Source: Methyloglobulus sp.
Lineage (GTDB): Bacteria; Pseudomonadota; Gammaproteobacteria; Methylococcales; Methylomonadaceae
Reading direction: 5' to 3'
Length of the DNA stretch: 64,000 nucleotides
Assembly (NCBI GenBank): GCA_013141505.1
Contig: JABFQX010000006.1
Coordinates: 153,300 to 217,299 of the forward strand
In this document: positions 21,389 through 30,993 of the stretch, piece by piece
How the letters are laid out: every line of letters begins with the position of its first letter
How positions within the stretch are numbered: the stretch's first letter is position 1
The notes under the pieces: model-generated
Told to the model about the DNA's origin: nothing
The model's input: only the letters and a program-made list of their open reading frames with translations
Databases searched by the model: none
Position numbers and translations under genes: made by a program

Positions 21389-21592
21389 AGTATCCCTTTG
21401 TAATTACTCTTTATGTTATAAGCCAACCCTTTGTTACTCAAAAGAGGGCTATCCGCTAAAATCACAACAAACCGCAGCCAGATAGCAAATCGAAGGCTTA
21501 ATTTATTAAATATTTCATTGTCATCAAACATTAACACTGGATTGTTACAGTATTATGTACACTACATAAGTTTTTATTAGATTAATATTTAT

Positions 21593-23116
21593 ATGGCAAC
21601 ACATTTCGAATTACCGGCAAATTTAACGGCTGAAGCATTGTTTGCTTCATTAAACGATAAGTATGAAACGCATTTAGTTTCCAATCAATTTTTCCTGAAA
21701 ACTTATTACGACAGCTTTGACTGGCGTTTGTACAAAGCCGATTTGACCTGTGAGTTCAACCGCTCCAAACAATCGTCTTCGTTCACGCTGATTAATCGAA
21801 AAACCAATGAATTGGTGGCGAGCACCATTCTCTTCGATGTCCCGTCATTCAGCAGGCAGTTTAATCCTGGCAAAGTAAGACAAACCCTTGAGCCGATTTT
21901 AGAAATGCGGGCATTGCTGCCTATCTGCACATTGGAAGGGGAAACCTCGCTAATTAATATCGTCAATAAAGACGGCAAAATTGTCTTGAATTTGCTGATT
22001 GACGAATTTGAACTGCTCAACAATCGACTCACCCTACTCCCTGTTAAAGGCTATAACAAAGTCGCCGAACAGATCGTGGAAATGGTTACTAAGGAACTGG
22101 GTCTTAGCGCCGTTGATCGACCTGTATTGCTCGACGCTCTAAAGCTGCAAGGCCGTAAACCGAAGAGCTACTCGTCTAAATTGACTTTCCAGTTAACACC
22201 CGAAATGCCGACTGATGTCGCTTGTAAATCAATTTTCACTCACTTGCTCTCCGCCATTAAGATTAATGAGCAAGGCACCATCGCTGATATCGATAGTGAG
22301 TTTTTGCATGATTTTCGGGTTGCCGTCAGAAGAACCCGAGCTCTATTAAGCCAAGCCAGCCATGTCTTACCAGAAGAGGCGTTAACTCGCTATAAGGATT
22401 TTTTTTCCTGGTTAGGGCAGATCACCGGGGAAACCCGGGATTTAGATGTCTATTTGTTAAATTTTGAGCAATACAAAAAAAAATTACCGGCAGTCATCAG
22501 ACAAAGCATTAATCCATTGCAACATTTTTTACTTGCCAAGCAAAAAAAATCACAAAAGCAACTCGCAAAAAAACTGAACTCCAGCAAATATATGACCACC
22601 CTCGCGGAATGGCAAAAATATCTGCAAGCAATTCCTCACGAAAACCCACCTGAAACAGAAACGCAATCGACAATCAAACACTTTGCCGACCAGCGGATAT
22701 GGAAAACCTATAAACAAATCATAAAAAAGGGTGGGGGCATTGACAAACATTCACCACCAGAAGCCCTGCATAATCTCAGGAAAACCTGCAAAAAACTGCG
22801 TTATTTAATGGAGTTTTTTGCAGGCCTGTATCCAGAGCGGCGCATTGCAACATTAATCAAATACCTGAAAAATCTCCAAGAAGTTTTGGGCAGTTACCAA
22901 GACTACGCCGTGCAACAGCAACAGTTGCAACAATTCAGCGAAGAAATGCAGCGTATCAATACGCCCAATAAAACTTTTTTAGCCATGGGCGTTTTAATCC
23001 AAGATTTTGAAGTTCGCAAAGGTAAAGCGCGTGACCAGTTTTCTTCGGAATTCTCTATTTTTAATAAATCAGAGACCCACTCATCTTTTCATACTTTATT
23101 TGGAGCCGGTAAGTAA
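21593..23116 (+). CDS. CYTH/CHAD domain-containing protein
   Basis: CHAD signature LHDFRVAVRRTRALLSQ, GEIRDLDVYL-like GETRDLDVYL, ALHNLRKTCKKLRYLMEFF; CYTH-like N-terminus. Confidence 0.88.
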   Translation: MATHFELPANLTAEALFASLNDKYETHLVSNQFFLKTYYDSFDWRLYKADLTCEFNRSKQSSSFTLINRKTNELVASTILFDVPSFSRQFNPGKVRQTLEPILEMRALLPICTLEGETSLINIVNKDGKIVLNLLIDEFELLNNRLTLLPVKGYNKVAEQIVEMVTKELGLSAVDRPVLLDALKLQGRKPKSYSSKLTFQLTPEMPTDVACKSIFTHLLSAIKINEQGTIADIDSEFLHDFRVAVRRTRALLSQASHVLPEEALTRYKDFFSWLGQITGETRDLDVYLLNFEQYKKKLPAVIRQSINPLQHFLLAKQKKSQKQLAKKLNSSKYMTTLAEWQKYLQAIPHENPPETETQSTIKHFADQRIWKTYKQIIKKGGGIDKHSPPEALHNLRKTCKKLRYLMEFFAGLYPERRIATLIKYLKNLQEVLGSYQDYAVQQQQLQQFSEEMQRINTPNKTFLAMGVLIQDFEVRKGKARDQFSSEFSIFNKSETHSSFHTLFGAGK

Positions 23117-23232
23117 ACTGTCTTACAGGGATTGTCACAAACCACTACTCATTACGAGCAGGCTCTTAGCATTATTTTTCCATGCCATTAATCCAATGAT
23201 GGCTTAGCCTTATCAAAAAAACAGGGGTTACC

Positions 23233-23979
23233 ATGAAAATATTGGCTTTATACAGAATTAAGGGCGGCGTAGGGAAAACATCAAGTGCCGTGAACCTAGC
23301 TTACAACGCCGCATTGGGCGGTTACCGCACCTTGGTTTGGGATCTCGATCCTCAAGGTGCAAGCACGTATTATTTTCGTATCAAACCCAAAATCAAAGGT
23401 GGCAGCAAAGATTTAATGGCTGGGAAACGCGATTTGGACGGCCTGATAAAAGGAACTGATTTTGCCAACCTGGACTTGATCCCGGCGGATTTTTCATTCC
23501 GAAACCTGGATCTGCTTCTGGATGATAAAAAACACCCCACCCAACAACTCAAAAAACGCCTCAGCCCTTTGGCAAAAGACTACGACTTTGTTTTTTTGGA
23601 CTGTCCGCCGAGCATTTCTTTGTTGTCTGAAGCTGTTTTTAAGGCAGCTGATGTTTTGTTGTCACCCGTCATACCCACCACGCTATCGCTGAGGACGCTG
23701 GCGCAATTAAATGCATTTATCAACGATAATGAGTTTAAAAATACTAGGCTTATACCCTTTTTCTCGATGGTTGATCGGCGAAAAACGTTGCATAAGGCTA
23801 TAATGGGAGAGGTTCTCGCCGATTATCCTGATATGTTAAAAACCGCTGTGCCTTATGCCAGTGAGATTGAGCGCATGGGTCTGGAACGTAAGCCTTTGCC
23901 CGCTTACAAGGATAAAAGCCGCGCTGCGGACGCTTATTCTGAACTTTGGCAGGAAATCCTGACTCAGATGAAAACTTAA
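23233..23979 (+). CDS. ParA-family ATPase (orphan, no ParB adjacent)
   Basis: Deviant Walker A KGGVGKTSSAVNLAYNAA; WDLDPQGASTYYF; FLDCPPSISLLSEAVF. Confidence 0.9.
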   Translation: MKILALYRIKGGVGKTSSAVNLAYNAALGGYRTLVWDLDPQGASTYYFRIKPKIKGGSKDLMAGKRDLDGLIKGTDFANLDLIPADFSFRNLDLLLDDKKHPTQQLKKRLSPLAKDYDFVFLDCPPSISLLSEAVFKAADVLLSPVIPTTLSLRTLAQLNAFINDNEFKNTRLIPFFSMVDRRKTLHKAIMGEVLADYPDMLKTAVPYASEIERMGLERKPLPAYKDKSRAADAYSELWQEILTQMKT

Positions 23980-24046
23980 ACAAAACCGCCCCTTCCGATC
24001 AGGAACGATTGCAGGGTAAAGACAAAAGCCAATAAAGCAAAATAAT

Positions 24047-25495
24047 ATGGACTCTTCAGCCCAACTGGACTCCACGAATTTCCTGCAACATCAATTACAC
24101 GATATTGTTTCTCTGCTGGAGAAACAGGAGCTGGAAAAATCCCTAGTCGACAAAAGCACGTCCAGTCATCATGACCTGGAAGAAACGCTGATTGTCAAAC
24201 AACATCAAGCGCGTATCCAGGAGCGCTTGGCCGATATGCATTCGGCAGATATTGCTTTGATTCTCGAATCCTTACCCCTTGACCAACGGCAATCAGTTTG
24301 GAACTCAATCAAAGGTGATCATGACGGACAAATTTTGCTTGAGGTCTCCGATGCCGTAAGGCAAACCCTGATTTCAGGCATGAAAGCCGAAGAGTTGGTT
24401 ACTTTTGCCAGCAGTCTCGATGCCGACGAAATTGCTGACCTTGCCGACGACCTGCCCAAACCGGCAATGCTCAAGATATTACGCTCTTTGAACAACCGGG
24501 AGCGTACCAACCTCAAGACCATCCTTTCGTACGAGGATGACCAGGTCGGTGCGTTTATGGATTTCGGCATGATTGCCATCCGGGATGATTTAAGTTTAGA
24601 AGCCATCATCGACTATATCCGTAAGCTGGGCAAGTTACCTGGACATACCGATAAATTATTTGTTGTCGATCAGGACAACATCGTCAAAGGCGTATTACCC
24701 GTGCAGCGGCTACTGACCCATGCACCTGAATTGCAGGTTGCCGATGCGATGGTGACTGATTTTGTCCAGTTTAGGATTGATCACGACACAGCCGACGCTT
24801 CCCGTGCGTTTGAACGCTATGACCTGATTTCCGCACCGGTTGTGGATAGCCGTGGTGAGTTGCAAGGCCGGCTGTGCGTTGACAGTATCATCGACTTCAT
24901 CCGTGAAAAAAATGATGAGGAGATGTTAAGCAAGGCGGGCGTAGAGGAAGACGAAGATTTATTCTCAGGAATATGGAAGTCTGCCCGCAACCGTTGGGGC
25001 TGGTTACTGATTAATGTCGCAACAGCCTTGGCTTCGACCCGGATTATCGGCTTTTATGAGGATGTTATCCTGCAATTGGTTGCCTTGGCTTCACTGATGC
25101 CGATTGTCGCGGCTATGGGTGGCAATACCGGCAACCAAACCAGTATACTGATCATTCGTTCACTGGCCTTAGGGCAAATTAACCCCGACAATGTACGGCG
25201 GTTGATAAAAAAAGAACTGATGTTGGCGGTCTTAAACGGCTTGTTTATCGGTATTATTGTCGGTGTCTTGAGCTGGCTACTTTACCATGATAAAGCTTTG
25301 GCATTTGTTGTCGGCTCCGCCATGTTGATTAACTTGCTGGTCGCCGTGACTGTCGGGCTAAGCATTCCCTTGTTGCGCCATAAATATGGTAGGGATCCCG
25401 CCGTCGGTGCTAGTATCATGTTGACAGCCATTACCGATTCAATGGGCTTTTTTATTGTCTTAATATTGGCGAAAATGTTTTTGGTCGGTCGGTAA
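24047..25495 (+). CDS. mgtE: Magnesium transporter MgtE
   Basis: MgtE N-domain, CBS pair, membrane domain MPIVAAMGGNTGNQTSILIIRSLALGQI. Confidence 0.95.
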   Translation: MDSSAQLDSTNFLQHQLHDIVSLLEKQELEKSLVDKSTSSHHDLEETLIVKQHQARIQERLADMHSADIALILESLPLDQRQSVWNSIKGDHDGQILLEVSDAVRQTLISGMKAEELVTFASSLDADEIADLADDLPKPAMLKILRSLNNRERTNLKTILSYEDDQVGAFMDFGMIAIRDDLSLEAIIDYIRKLGKLPGHTDKLFVVDQDNIVKGVLPVQRLLTHAPELQVADAMVTDFVQFRIDHDTADASRAFERYDLISAPVVDSRGELQGRLCVDSIIDFIREKNDEEMLSKAGVEEDEDLFSGIWKSARNRWGWLLINVATALASTRIIGFYEDVILQLVALASLMPIVAAMGGNTGNQTSILIIRSLALGQINPDNVRRLIKKELMLAVLNGLFIGIIVGVLSWLLYHDKALAFVVGSAMLINLLVAVTVGLSIPLLRHKYGRDPAVGASIMLTAITDSMGFFIVLILAKMFLVGR

Positions 25496-25553
25496 GTTAA
25501 ATTCTTAGGCCAGAGTTTTCCGGGATTGTCCGATTCGCCCGGAAGGTTTGGAA

Positions 25554-26378
25554 TTATGATTTGCTCGCTACTTGGACAGATATTTCGGCTGAAGCGTAAA
25601 CCGGCAGTGGCTGTATCTGCTCATCCAGCAGCCGAAAACTTTCTTCACGCCAGTGGATGAGGGTCATGTTGCCCTGATAGTCTTCCGCTAGGGCAGTACA
25701 GCTTTCTATCCAATCACCGCAATTGGCGTAGGTTTTACCAAATTCCATCCGAGTTAAGTCGGCATGGTGGATATGCCCACAAATTATGCCGTCAACTTTA
25801 CGTTTTTGCGCTTCCAAACTCAGGATATGCTGATAATTACGCATAAACTGGGTGATATTTTTAACCTTATATTTTAAAAAATCGGCCAACGACCAATATT
25901 TAAAACCGAGCTTTTTACGTAGATGGTTCAGCCAACGGTTGATAACCAGCAAAATCTCATAGGCTTCACCGCCCAGATACAGTAGGTTTTTGTTATGGCA
26001 AACCACGTTGTCGAATTCATCGCCATGCAAAACCAGCAGCCGCTCCCCTCGTGCCGTGGTATGAATGGCATTGAGTTGGATATCGACATTATTGAACGAA
26101 GTGCCGACCAATTTCCGCAGCTGCTCATCATGGTTGCCGGGGATATAAATGACACGGGTGCCGGTCTTGGCTTTACGCAAGATACGCTGGACAATATCGC
26201 CGTGTAAAGGCGGCCAATAAACCCCGCTTTTGAATTTCCATAAATCAATGATGTCGCCGACCAAGTACAGAGTATCAGACTCGGTGTTGTCGATAAAGTC
26301 GCGGAGATATTCCGCCTTGCAACCTTTTGTCCCTAAGTGGGTATCAGAAATCCAGATAGTACGATAACGTAGCTTCAT
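25554..26378 (-). CDS. Calcineurin-like metallophosphoesterase, PlcP/UDP-2,3-diacylglucosamine diphosphatase-like
   Basis: ISDTHLGTKGC, LVGDIIDLWKF, YIPGNHDEQLRK, LHGDEFD, GIICGHIHHADL; YWSLADFLKYKVKN and CGDWIESCTAL resemble PlcP-type phospholipases. Confidence 0.85.
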   Translation of the reverse strand: MKLRYRTIWISDTHLGTKGCKAEYLRDFIDNTESDTLYLVGDIIDLWKFKSGVYWPPLHGDIVQRILRKAKTGTRVIYIPGNHDEQLRKLVGTSFNNVDIQLNAIHTTARGERLLVLHGDEFDNVVCHNKNLLYLGGEAYEILLVINRWLNHLRKKLGFKYWSLADFLKYKVKNITQFMRNYQHILSLEAQKRKVDGIICGHIHHADLTRMEFGKTYANCGDWIESCTALAEDYQGNMTLIHWREESFRLLDEQIQPLPVYASAEISVQVASKS

Positions 26379-26425
26379 GTGTAAGCTCCAATATTTAATA
26401 GCAGAGAACGTAGAACATTTACCGT

Positions 26426-27466
26426 TCAGTGATTAACATGCACGACATCCACAGTATTCCAGACATTTTCAACAAACTCGGCATTCATTTCGGGCATGCC
26501 ATCCTGGAGCCAGTCAACCAGGATTTTCGCCGTATTGGGGAAAGTAATCTTTACAGCATGAGCCGTGTGGAGCCAGCGATCAATAACCTGCGAATCCAGA
26601 TCATGCATGATGTGCCCATAGCCAAGCTGCTGTAATGCTGCCGCATTGGAGATTTGCTCCATTTGCGCGTGCAATGGCTTCGCCAATATCTTTTTGCCCA
26701 TTTGCAGCGACTCACTGGCAAGCTCAAAACCGGCATTGCTGATAACGCCGGCGCAATCCTGCAGGTCTTCCTGGAAACCAAACCTGGACAACGGCTTACA
26801 GACAATATGTGCCATCGCCGATGGTATGACATCCGGGGTGTAAATATGGAATTCAAAAGTATTGAAGGGCAGCAAAAGTGCTATCACTGCCCGGGTATCT
26901 TCAAAAGGCAGATAAACAATGATTTTGTTTTTATTGACGCTGGGCAACTTTTCCTCAACCTCAATAATAGGTGGCAGTATGAGTTGACCAAAATGATGCC
27001 AATGCAAGCCCACGCCAATATCCGCTGGCGCAAAAAACTTCATGACCATATCCGCCAGAGGATCTGAACCTTCTCTAGGTATTTTGTGGTTGAAGGCATA
27101 TTGATGCCCCACACCCAATACACGCACACCCTGACTTTTTGCCGCCCAAGCAGTCACCGGTTCAAAATCACTGACAACCAAGTCGTAATCGGTTAAATCC
27201 AGGGTTTTGACATCCTTGACAAAGGTGATCGGCTTGGCCGTCAGCATCGTTTTAAAGTAACTGACTTGCCCTTTATCGGACGCAAAAGTCAGTCCATGAC
27301 GGACTTGATAGCCATTGAAGATGGTCATGTCGAAATATTTATCGAACTCACGACCGGTAAACTGAAAATCTACCTCAATGCCAGCCTTGTACAGCTCCTT
27401 TGCCATAACCCGGGCTCGGGTGATATGGCCGTTACCGGTTCCTTGCACGCCGTAGAATATACGCAT
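26426..27466 (-). CDS. MJ1255-type glycosyltransferase family protein
   Basis: MRIFYGVQGTGNGHITRARVMAKEL...GFELASESLQMGKKILAKPLHAQMEQISNA; MurG-like fold; translationally coupled to the PAP2 gene. Confidence 0.82.
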   Translation of the reverse strand: MRIFYGVQGTGNGHITRARVMAKELYKAGIEVDFQFTGREFDKYFDMTIFNGYQVRHGLTFASDKGQVSYFKTMLTAKPITFVKDVKTLDLTDYDLVVSDFEPVTAWAAKSQGVRVLGVGHQYAFNHKIPREGSDPLADMVMKFFAPADIGVGLHWHHFGQLILPPIIEVEEKLPSVNKNKIIVYLPFEDTRAVIALLLPFNTFEFHIYTPDVIPSAMAHIVCKPLSRFGFQEDLQDCAGVISNAGFELASESLQMGKKILAKPLHAQMEQISNAAALQQLGYGHIMHDLDSQVIDRWLHTAHAVKITFPNTAKILVDWLQDGMPEMNAEFVENVWNTVDVVHVNH

Positions 27467-27987
27467 TAAATATGCTGTCCTATGCTAAACAATGCTATTG
27501 AAATGCCCATCGCGCCGCCGACAAGAATATCAGTGGGGAAATGCACGCCCAGAACCACACGCGAAAACCCGATCAGGCCTGCACAGCAATACAGCGGTAT
27601 CAATAGCAAGGGAAAATAATGACCCAACAAAGTCGCCACCATAAATGATGCCGATGTGTGCCCTGATGGAAAGCTAAATTTATCTGAGGGGGTGATGAAA
27701 CTATGGAAACCCTTTATCGCCGCCGCCGGACGATTACGCCTGAGACTGTTTTTCAGGACAAAATAGCTCGGCCTTTCGATGCAGAATGCCACCAGCATGG
27801 CTTGTAAAGGCGGGTATTGTAAGCCTTCAAACCAGACCATCAAGAACATGGCAACAACATACAATTCGCCATCGCCGATTTTGGTCACGTAGCGGCAGGC
27901 TTTACGCAGGTTATTGTGGACACCCGCATTAATAACCCAAGAAAACACAAATACATCGTATTTCTGGATGGTATTGAGTAATTTCAT
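27466..27987 (-). CDS. PAP2-superfamily phosphatase
   Basis: KNSLRRNRPAAA, FPSGHTSASFMVATLLG, SRVVLGVHFPTDILVGG tripartite PAP2 motif. Confidence 0.9.
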   Translation of the reverse strand: MKLLNTIQKYDVFVFSWVINAGVHNNLRKACRYVTKIGDGELYVVAMFLMVWFEGLQYPPLQAMLVAFCIERPSYFVLKNSLRRNRPAAAIKGFHSFITPSDKFSFPSGHTSASFMVATLLGHYFPLLLIPLYCCAGLIGFSRVVLGVHFPTDILVGGAMGISIALFSIGQHI

Positions 27988-28087
27988 CTTATCCCTCCTG
28001 ATTACAGTGGAATAATTGGCCAGCCCGGTATTAGTGACCAGACATTCACCAACAATTCATTTACAGGGGAAAGATTAAGATTTTTTT

Positions 28088-28127
28088 ATGACATCACCGT
28101 GACCGTTTGTTTAAGGTTTGGTGACAG
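28088..28127 (-). promoter_or_regulatory. Candidate Pho-box array upstream of the PAP2-glycosyltransferase-phosphoesterase operon
   Basis: Half-sites (plus strand) ATGACAT at 28088, GTGACCG at 28099, weak TTTAAGG at 28110, GTGACAG at 28121; all spaced by 11 bp; about 100 bp upstream of the PAP2 start. Confidence 0.6.
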
Positions 28128-28212
28128 TTTGCAGGACTGATTGCTTAAGGGGGTTTGCGCTAAAGATAAGAAGATGTCAAGAAAAGCGCGGTATCCTAAC
28201 CAATAATGACCG

Positions 28213-29850
28213 CTAATTTTTTATGCCTCGATAGCCGGAAGTAATGGGGTAACGCCTATCCCGGCCAAATGCCCGTGTGGTAATGCGGATACCAGGGGGG
28301 GATTGCCTACGCTTGTACTCGTTTCTATCAACCAGATTGATTGCCCTGGCAACATGTTCAAGGCTGAATCTGGCGGCGATAATTTCCTCTGCGGATTGAT
28401 CTTTTTCCACATAGCGTTCCAGGATGGCATCCAATATTTCATAAGGCGGCAAGGAGTCTTCATCGACTTGGTCTGGCGCGAGTTCTGCTGACGGCGGCCT
28501 GACAATCACTCTTTCTGGAATTACTTGCGACAAACTATTTCGGTAACGCGCCAGTTGGTATACCAGCATTTTCGGCACATCCTTGATCGGCGCGAAACCG
28601 CCCGCCATATCGCCGTAGAGTGTGGCATAACCGACGCTCATCTCGCTTTTGTTGCCGGTAGTCAGCAACAATTTGCCTTGCTTGTTGGACATCGCCATCA
28701 AAATAACGCCCCGGCAACGCGCCTGGATGTTTTCTTCGGCGGTGTCTTTTTTAGTACCCGCAAAAACACCGGCTAACATGCCGGTAAAGGCGTTGACGGC
28801 AGGTTCTATGGGGATGGTGTGGTAGTTAACGCCTAGTTTTTCCGCTTCTAAAATGGCATCTTCGTTGCTCATGTCTTGGGTGTAGCGGGACGGCATCAGG
28901 ACGGCTTCCACCTTGCCTGCCCCCAAGGCATCGACAGCCAACGCCAATACCAGTGCGGAATCTATGCCGCCGGACAAGCCCAAAATGGCACCACCAAAGC
29001 CATTTTTGCGTACATAATCTTTAATCCCTAACACCAACGCATGATACACGCTGGCGATTTTTTCATCCAAAGGTACGCAGGAGGAAGGTATCGGTTGGTT
29101 GTCCTTAAATTCCACTGCTCCCAGATATTCCTGAAATTCTTCGGCTCGATAAACGATGTTACCCTGATTGTCGGTGACAAAGGAGGCACCATCAAATATC
29201 AACTCGTCCTGCCCACCCACCTGATTGACATAAACCAAAGGGATCTGCGCCGCTTTAACTTGTGAACAAACAATGGCTTCACGTTGCTGCATCTTGCCTA
29301 CGTTAAACGGCGACGCATTCAAGGTCAGTAAAATGTCGGCCCCCGCTTGTTTATTGGCGGCGATGATGCCTTCCTGCCAGACATCTTCACAGATTGTCAG
29401 GCCAATAAAGCTACCGTTAAACTCAAACACGCAGGGTTGATTGCCGGGCGTGAAATAACGCCGTTCATCGAAAACGCCGTAATTCGGCAAGGCTTGTTTG
29501 CGATAACATGCCAAGCTAACGCCTTGATGCAATACGATTGCGCTGTTGTAAAGTTTGCCGTCGGCCAGTTCAGGAAAACCAATGACTAGAGCAATATCAT
29601 CGACATTTTCGGCGATGTGATGGATGGCATTGTTGGCTTCCTCGATAAAGTCCGCACGGAACAGCAAGTCTTCAGCGGGATAACCGGTTACGATAAGCTC
29701 AGGAAATACAACAAGATCTGCACCTAACTCATCACGTGCCGTGTTTGCCGCCTTGATGATGTTATCAACATTGGCTTTTATATTGCCAACCAGGAAGTTA
29801 ATTTGGGCAAGGGCAATTTTAAGCCTTCCAGATTCTTTATCGCTAGACAT
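28213..29850 (-). CDS. nadE: NAD+ synthase (glutamine-hydrolysing)
   Basis: Nitrilase-like N-domain LVVFPELIVTGYPAEDLL; synthetase GLSGGIDSALVLALAVDALG; TGNKSEMSVGYATLYGDMAGGF. Confidence 0.96.
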   Translation of the reverse strand: MSSDKESGRLKIALAQINFLVGNIKANVDNIIKAANTARDELGADLVVFPELIVTGYPAEDLLFRADFIEEANNAIHHIAENVDDIALVIGFPELADGKLYNSAIVLHQGVSLACYRKQALPNYGVFDERRYFTPGNQPCVFEFNGSFIGLTICEDVWQEGIIAANKQAGADILLTLNASPFNVGKMQQREAIVCSQVKAAQIPLVYVNQVGGQDELIFDGASFVTDNQGNIVYRAEEFQEYLGAVEFKDNQPIPSSCVPLDEKIASVYHALVLGIKDYVRKNGFGGAILGLSGGIDSALVLALAVDALGAGKVEAVLMPSRYTQDMSNEDAILEAEKLGVNYHTIPIEPAVNAFTGMLAGVFAGTKKDTAEENIQARCRGVILMAMSNKQGKLLLTTGNKSEMSVGYATLYGDMAGGFAPIKDVPKMLVYQLARYRNSLSQVIPERVIVRPPSAELAPDQVDEDSLPPYEILDAILERYVEKDQSAEEIIAARFSLEHVARAINLVDRNEYKRRQSPPGIRITTRAFGRDRRYPITSGYRGIKN

Positions 29851-29970
29851 GGTTTATTTGAGGTATCCGTAAATATTACTGCGACAACATGTCTTTAATT
29901 ATCACATCAAAGTTTGAAAATTCCTCATCAATTTGATGGCGGTCAGTAGAAATGCGTTACTTTGCCGAAC

Positions 29971-30000
29971 TGGGCATGTTGCCCAGTCCGTTGGGTTTGA
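29971..30000. repeat. Dispersed hairpin repeat, copy 1
   Basis: TGGGCATGTTGCCCAGTCCGTTGGGTTTGA; near-identical copy at 31774-31803. Confidence 0.65.
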
Positions 30001-30116
30001 AAAGGACCAAAAGTAAATGGAGGGCAATAACATACCCCGCCATAGGAAGAACTTCAAAAGTCAATCTTAATTATTCAATTTTAAGAAGGCGTTTATAAAC
30101 GACATCTTACATCGCA

Positions 30117-30830
30117 TCATTTAAGGCTTGGCTTGATGGGCAGATACAATTGATTGGCAACAAATGTGATGCCTGTCCCGGCGAGTTCCTGGACTTTTTT
30201 GTTGTGGCCCGCAGCGATGATTACCTTACCGTTTGCGAAACCGCTCCATATCGTCTGCAAAACCGCATCAGTGGCTTTAACTGATGTTAGGTCAAGGCCT
30301 GAAATGACGCGGAACGTATCACTATTCAACACGTACTGGTTATAGGAAAAACAAGGGCTGGTAATGCAGGCTCGGCCATTGCTTTCCAAGCCGACAAACT
30401 GGCCTGCCCCTAGGTGCGAAGTCACCGGCCTGAACGCTGATTTCAGTTCAAATCGGCCAAAATTAGCGAAATTGCTAAAAAGCAGCGGCCTAACAACGCC
30501 CCGCAATAAGGCGGCATGGGATAAGTCAATGGCATTGGGGTTATTGACGGTGCCGATATAACATTCGGGTTGCAAACGCCCATCTGGACAACGGGTAAGG
30601 TTGCGGTTGACCGACTTGACGAAAATGCCGCCGCACATGGGCGACGCACATTTACGCATATCTTCACGGAAGGTGTAATAACCATATTGTTCAAAATTAC
30701 CCAGTGGCGTTAACACAACAGGATCGACAGGGAGCACCACATTGCCAGCATACGCATTGGCGACTAAACCATTTATGGAAACACTAAAAAATAACAATAA
30801 CAAAAAACCTAAAGGATTACGGATGTTCAT
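30117..30830 (-). CDS. Exported hypothetical protein, cysteine-containing
   Basis: 237 aa with signal peptide; EDMRKCASPMCGGIFVKSVNRNLTRCPDGRLQPECYIG. Confidence 0.7.
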   Translation of the reverse strand: MNIRNPLGFLLLLFFSVSINGLVANAYAGNVVLPVDPVVLTPLGNFEQYGYYTFREDMRKCASPMCGGIFVKSVNRNLTRCPDGRLQPECYIGTVNNPNAIDLSHAALLRGVVRPLLFSNFANFGRFELKSAFRPVTSHLGAGQFVGLESNGRACITSPCFSYNQYVLNSDTFRVISGLDLTSVKATDAVLQTIWSGFANGKVIIAAGHNKKVQELAGTGITFVANQLYLPIKPSLK

Positions 30831-30993
30831 AAGTTAAGTCCTCAGTAATTAAAGGCGATACACGCAAAGGAAAGAAAGCAGGAAATAAGCAAGCTCTCCA
30901 GGCCGCACTTCATAATTTGCCCAGCAATTAAAGCGAAAGCAGCTTTGCCATTACAGGGTGTTATGAATGTTGGCCTGGAGCAGACAACTTGCC

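Noticed and set aside
20867-27987. Defence island or toxin-antitoxin system near ParA-like and metallophosphoesterase genes
   Set aside because: Neighbours are transport, phosphate and lipid-related functions; no nuclease, restriction or toxin signatures recognised.
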